Source: Actinomycetes bacterium
GTDB taxonomy: Bacteria; Actinomycetota; Acidimicrobiia; Acidimicrobiales; Acidimicrobiaceae
Reading direction: 5' to 3'
Assembly (NCBI GenBank): GCA_021799035.1
Contig: JAJZBG010000007.1
Location: 1 to 64,000 of the forward strand
DNA: 64,000 nucleotides
The notes under the pieces are model-generated. The model was given only the letters and a program-made list of their open reading frames with translations. It made no database searches and was not told where the DNA came from. Shown piece by piece: positions 60,636 to 64,000 of the stretch; the first letter of the stretch is position 1, and each line of letters opens with the position of its first letter. The position numbers and the translations under genes are program-made.

Positions 60636-62162
60636 ATGGCAGAAGATCAGCGCGCACTAAGTGGTTCAGGATATAGGAAAAATGCTGGCGGCCAGCGAGG
60701 GGGAATGCGGCCGCCAACGATGCAGCTATCTGAACTGGTTTCTGCAATCGAGACTGTTTCAGTTCTTGGGGAAACTCACGGTATTGTCGTCACTGGCGTA
60801 TCCTTCGATTCGCGTGATGTGAGCCCCGGCGAGGTCTTTTGTGCAATTGCCGGGGAGCATTTTGACGGGCATCTTTTCATCCATGACGCGGTGGCTAGAG
60901 GGGCTGTTGCGGTGGTGGTAGAGCGCTTTGTTCCTCTTCCCATTGTGCAGATTAGGGTCTCACCGGGATCGATGAGGGTGCAAATGGCTAAACTAGCCAG
61001 CACCTTCTATGGCAACCCGTCCACGAGGTTTCCCATGGTTGGCATTACTGGGACAAACGGGAAAACCACTACCTCTTTCATGCTCGCCGCGATTTCTCGT
61101 GCTGCAGGCCATTCACCTTTCGTATTGGGCACCTTGAGCGGGTACAGGACAACACCCGAGTCGCCTGTGATCCAGCGATCACTTCACTATGCGATAGAGG
61201 ATGGAAACGATATTGCAGTTATGGAGGTTTCCTCCCACGCATTGGACCAACACAGGGTTGACGAGATCATATATGACATTGGTATTTTCACTAACCTGAC
61301 CCAGGATCATCTTGACTACCATCACACAATGGATGCGTACTTCATGGCGAAGGCGCGGTTGTTTGAAACCCACAGGTGTCGCATAGGAATAGTGAACATT
61401 GATGATCCCTGGGGTTTGAGGCTGATACGAGACTCACAGGTTGCCATGGAGACATACTCCATTGAAGACGCAGAAGACCTGGCCATGGACGCAGACGGTT
61501 CGATGTTCCGCCTGGATGGTGAGCGAATCCGCTTGGGAGTGGCAGGCAAGCACAATGTATACAATGCCCTGGCTGCTGCAAAGGCGGCACGAAGGCTCGG
61601 TTACTCTGCAGACGCCATTAGGACTGGCCTCGCCAATTTCCGAGGGGTGTCTGGCCGACTCGAAAGGATAGAAGAAGGTCAGCCCTTCAAGGTCATTGTC
61701 GACTTTGCACATACTCCCGTTGCCTTGGAGGCTGTTCTTGAGGCTGCTAGGGTGATAACTCCTGAAGGTCGAAGGGTTATCGTGGTTTTTGGATGTGGCG
61801 GTGATCGTGATCGCCGCAAAAGACCGTTGATGGGCGAAGTTGCTGAAAGCCTCGCAGATGTCACCATTTTGACATCTGACAATCCAAGAAGCGAAGAACC
61901 CGTGGTGATAATTCAAGAGATCCTGTCTGGCATGACTAAGAGCGCGTTAACGGTTCTGGGCGAATCATCACAGGTCATTGTCAAGGCGGACCGTAGAGAG
62001 GCCATTGAGCTGGCGCTATCCATGGCCGAGCCGGATGACGTGGTTGTAATCGCAGGGAAAGGCCACGAGACCAAGCAGACCATCGGCCAGAGTGAAGTTG
62101 CATTTTCAGACCAAGAAGTGGCCAGATCCGTACTCCGATACCTTCGGAGCGGCCAACCGTGA
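60636..62162 (+). CDS. murE: UDP-MurNAc-tripeptide synthetase (meso-DAP-adding)
   Basis: A 508-residue ATP-dependent Mur ligase that adds meso-diaminopimelate to UDP-MurNAc-Ala-Glu. The P-loop GTNGKTTT lies near 135, EVSSHALDQHR near 195, NLTQDHLDYHH near 225, and the meso-DAP-specific motif is DNPRSEEP near 420, followed by GKGHE. Specificity agrees with the complete DAP pathway encoded upstream. A polar N-terminal tail of about 28 residues precedes the fold. Its stop overlaps the mraY start (GTGA); murF, which normally comes next, is absent here. Confidence 0.97.
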   Translation: MAEDQRALSGSGYRKNAGGQRGGMRPPTMQLSELVSAIETVSVLGETHGIVVTGVSFDSRDVSPGEVFCAIAGEHFDGHLFIHDAVARGAVAVVVERFVPLPIVQIRVSPGSMRVQMAKLASTFYGNPSTRFPMVGITGTNGKTTTSFMLAAISRAAGHSPFVLGTLSGYRTTPESPVIQRSLHYAIEDGNDIAVMEVSSHALDQHRVDEIIYDIGIFTNLTQDHLDYHHTMDAYFMAKARLFETHRCRIGIVNIDDPWGLRLIRDSQVAMETYSIEDAEDLAMDADGSMFRLDGERIRLGVAGKHNVYNALAAAKAARRLGYSADAIRTGLANFRGVSGRLERIEEGQPFKVIVDFAHTPVALEAVLEAARVITPEGRRVIVVFGCGGDRDRRKRPLMGEVAESLADVTILTSDNPRSEEPVVIIQEILSGMTKSALTVLGESSQVIVKADRREAIELALSMAEPDDVVVIAGKGHETKQTIGQSEVAFSDQEVARSVLRYLRSGQP

Positions 62163-63196
62163 TTGCAATCTTTGCGGCCGGGGGTTTCGCCATGCTGGCT
62201 GCGGCAATAGTGACCCCGGTTCTTATAAAGGCCCTCCAGCTGCGTGGAATTGGGCAACAAATACGCGAGGACGGACCGCAACGCCACGTTGCCAAAGCGG
62301 GAACCCCAACAATGGGGGGATTGGCCATCTTGGGCGCGTTTGTAATCGGGTACCTGATCGCACATGCCCGGCTTGGAGCGCCCTGGACGACGGACGGGCT
62401 GCTTGTCGTCTTCGTAGTCCTTGGATTTGGCCTTGTTGGCTTGGCGGATGACTGGATAAAAGTCCGCCATCATAGATCCCTGGGTTTGACCAAATCTGGA
62501 AAGCTGGGTGGTCAGATCCTCTTTGCCCTCCTTTTTGCACTTGGGGCAAGATATCTGGGGCATCTTCCAGACACCATTACTTTCGTTCGCACCGGTGCGT
62601 TCGCGATAGACCTGAGCACCCCGCTCTGGGTGGTATTTGTCGTGCTTGTGATAATAGGTGCCTCAAATGCTGTGAATCTTTCAGATGGATTGGATGGTTT
62701 GGCAGCCGGCTCTTCCATTTTCGCGTTTTCTATTATGTGCATAATCGGTTACTGGCAGTTCAGGCACGTTCAGGTGTACGACGTGAGTTCAGGGCTTGAC
62801 CTTGCCATTGTGGCTGTCGCAATGACTGGGGCTTGCGCGGGATTTCTCTGGTGGAATGCCGCCCCCGCTCGAATCTTCATGGGTGACACAGGCTCCCTTG
62901 CGATTGGTGCAGGTTTGGGTGCTTTAGGCCTGGAAATGCGCCTGGACTTTCTGCTTCCTATTATTGCTGGGCTTTTTGTGATCATAACGCTGTCTGTTGT
63001 TATTCAGGTGGCGAGCTTTCGTCTATTTCATCGTCGTGTTTTCCGGATGGCTCCGCTTCATCACCATTTCGAACTTCTTGGATGGCCGGAGACGACTGTC
63101 ATCATCCGTTTTTGGATAATGGCGGGGCTCTTTACGGCTCTGGCGCTCGGGTTGTTCTATGCCGATTTTCTTTCTTTGGGCCAGGTTGTCAAATGA
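62159..63196 (+). CDS. mraY: Phospho-N-acetylmuramoyl-pentapeptide transferase
   Basis: A 345-residue enzyme with about ten membrane helices that makes lipid I from UDP-MurNAc-pentapeptide and undecaprenyl phosphate. Signatures are GTPTMGG (about 49-55), the catalytic DDW (about 98-100), NLSDGLDGLA near 180, and the MAPLHHHFE loop near 300. The GTG start overlaps the murE stop and ATG of murD overlaps its own stop, so the three are coupled. Confidence 0.97.
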   Translation: MIAIFAAGGFAMLAAAIVTPVLIKALQLRGIGQQIREDGPQRHVAKAGTPTMGGLAILGAFVIGYLIAHARLGAPWTTDGLLVVFVVLGFGLVGLADDWIKVRHHRSLGLTKSGKLGGQILFALLFALGARYLGHLPDTITFVRTGAFAIDLSTPLWVVFVVLVIIGASNAVNLSDGLDGLAAGSSIFAFSIMCIIGYWQFRHVQVYDVSSGLDLAIVAVAMTGACAGFLWWNAAPARIFMGDTGSLAIGAGLGALGLEMRLDFLLPIIAGLFVIITLSVVIQVASFRLFHRRVFRMAPLHHHFELLGWPETTVIIRFWIMAGLFTALALGLFYADFLSLGQVVK

Positions 63197-64000
63197 GCGA
63201 CCTTCTCTATGACGGCAAGCGAGCTGTCGTGGTCGGCTATGGGGTCACGGGAAGGGCTGTCGCTGACTTCCTAACGCGAAGTGGCGCAAGCGTGAGGGTT
63301 TTCGACGATGGAGAAATCGGAATGGAGTCGAGCCACTCAGGAGTGACCGTTTCCCGCCCTGGAGAAGATTTTCGTTTCGTTGTCGAGCAGGCAGATCTCG
63401 TTGTGGTCTCTCCTGGAGTGCCGAGGTCTCATCCAGTCTACGGAACCTCATCATCACCGGTATCTGAGCTCGAACTCGCGTATAGGCATACTGCCATTCC
63501 GATGATTGCGGTCACCGGCACCAACGGGAAGACGACGGTAACGACACTCATAACCGAGATGCTGTCTCGTGCTGGGCTAAGAGCAAGGGCGGTAGGCAAT
63601 ATCGGCACCTCGATAATTTCCATGCTGGATGTAGATCTCGATTATTTTGTCGTTGAAGCGTCATCATTTCAACTGGCCACCATAGAGAGTTTTCGTCCGC
63701 GAGTGGCCGTCTGGACGAACTTCACCCCTGATCACCTTGATTGGCATTTGGGCATTGACCATTACAAGGCTTCAAAGGCAAGAATTTTCGAGAATCAAGG
63801 TCGGGGCGACGTGGCAATAGTCAACGGAAGTGACCCGGTGGTTTCGAAGTCTGCGCTCGCTCACGGTGTCAGAAGGCTTGCATTTGGTCTCGGGCGGTTT
63901 GACTTCGGGCTCAGCGAGGATCGATCCGCTTTGGTCGGAGAGGGAAAGGCCTTCTTGAATGTTTCGGAGATGAGCCGCGCTTTCCCTCATGACCTGGAGA
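63193..64000 (+). CDS. murD: UDP-N-acetylmuramoylalanine-D-glutamate ligase (partial)
   Basis: The first 269 codons of a Mur ligase, cut by the window edge. The N-terminal Rossmann-like loop VVVGYGVTGRA, the VVSPGVPRSHP motif, the P-loop GTNGKTTV near 119, the FVVEASSFQL motif and NFTPDHLDWH near 180 identify MurD, which adds D-glutamate. The frame is open to the last base. The ATG overlaps the mraY stop. Confidence 0.94.
   Translation, partial: MSDLLYDGKRAVVVGYGVTGRAVADFLTRSGASVRVFDDGEIGMESSHSGVTVSRPGEDFRFVVEQADLVVVSPGVPRSHPVYGTSSSPVSELELAYRHTAIPMIAVTGTNGKTTVTTLITEMLSRAGLRARAVGNIGTSIISMLDVDLDYFVVEASSFQLATIESFRPRVAVWTNFTPDHLDWHLGIDHYKASKARIFENQGRGDVAIVNGSDPVVSKSALAHGVRRLAFGLGRFDFGLSEDRSALVGEGKAFLNVSEMSRAFPHDLE

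Noticed and set aside
60636-62162. MurE-MurF fusion explaining the absent murF
   Set aside because: The protein is 508 residues with one P-loop and one set of Mur ligase motifs, so it is a single ligase.
61913-62563. A 216-codon minus-strand frame across murE and mraY
   Set aside because: It is antisense to two well-conserved coupled genes and its translation has no recognisable motif.

Overview
This window reads as core chromosome of a deep-branching Actinomycetota, most likely of the class Acidimicrobiia (inference; no 16S rRNA is present). The reasons are: actinobacterial gene order (xerC-rpsB-tsf-pyrH-frr-cdsA-dxr-rseP-ispG-proS, rimP-nusA-ylxR-infB-rbfA-truB-ribF-rpsO-pnp, and mraZ-rsmH-ftsL-ftsI-murE-mraY-murD); SOS boxes of the Gram-positive GAAC-N4-GTTC type; a DUF3040 gene close to mraZ; moderate G+C; and very frequent GTG and TTG starts. 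Almost every gene is housekeeping. I see no insertion sequence, prophage, CRISPR array, rRNA or convincing tRNA.

Layout. 0-3.4 kb: a FUSC-type membrane transporter (minus strand) divergent from the XerC-like recombinase. 3.4-14 kb: translation (rpsB, tsf, frr, proS), UMP kinase, CDP-DAG synthase and the MEP isoprenoid genes dxr and ispG around the site-2 protease rseP. 14-25 kb: the rimP-nusA-infB operon with a structured leader, then rbfA, truB, ribF, rpsO and pnp. 25-38.6 kb: an M16 peptidase, dapB, dapA, RNase J, ftsK, a D-Ala-D-Ala carboxypeptidase, thrB, rimO, pgsA, cinA and an SOS-controlled recA. 38.6-47.6 kb: miaB, two small membrane proteins, miaA, dapF, hflX, dapC, dapD and dapE. 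47.6-56.4 kb: lexA divergent from a LysM protein that looks like an SOS division inhibitor, nrdR, and several short transcription units (SRPBCC, suhB, PIG-L, DUF3040, ROK kinase, acyl-CoA dehydrogenase, a small unknown, HNH, LplA-like). 56.4-64 kb: the start of the division and cell-wall (dcw) cluster behind a five-repeat MraZ operator, running off the window inside murD.

How it fits together. DapA, B, C, D, E and F make up a complete succinylase route to meso-diaminopimelate, which MurE (DNPR motif) then puts into the peptidoglycan precursor. FtsK, FtsL, FtsI, the carboxypeptidase and the LysM protein act on the same wall and septum. RecA, LexA and the LysM gene form a small SOS regulon visible as conserved boxes. 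Many adjacent genes overlap by ATGA or GTGA, showing tight translational coupling. Several single genes in the 50-56 kb part instead have a -10 hexamer 6-7 bases before the start codon and no Shine-Dalgarno, which suggests leaderless mRNAs.

The most interesting items are non-coding or organisational: a three-hairpin leader ending in an intrinsic terminator before rimP, a long stem-loop in the pnp leader, the two-box lexA/LysM promoter region, the absence of murF between murE and mraY, the absence of recX after recA, an E. coli-type DapD, and an unexplained membrane-protein pair between miaB and miaA. I did not find an evident new defence or mobile system.
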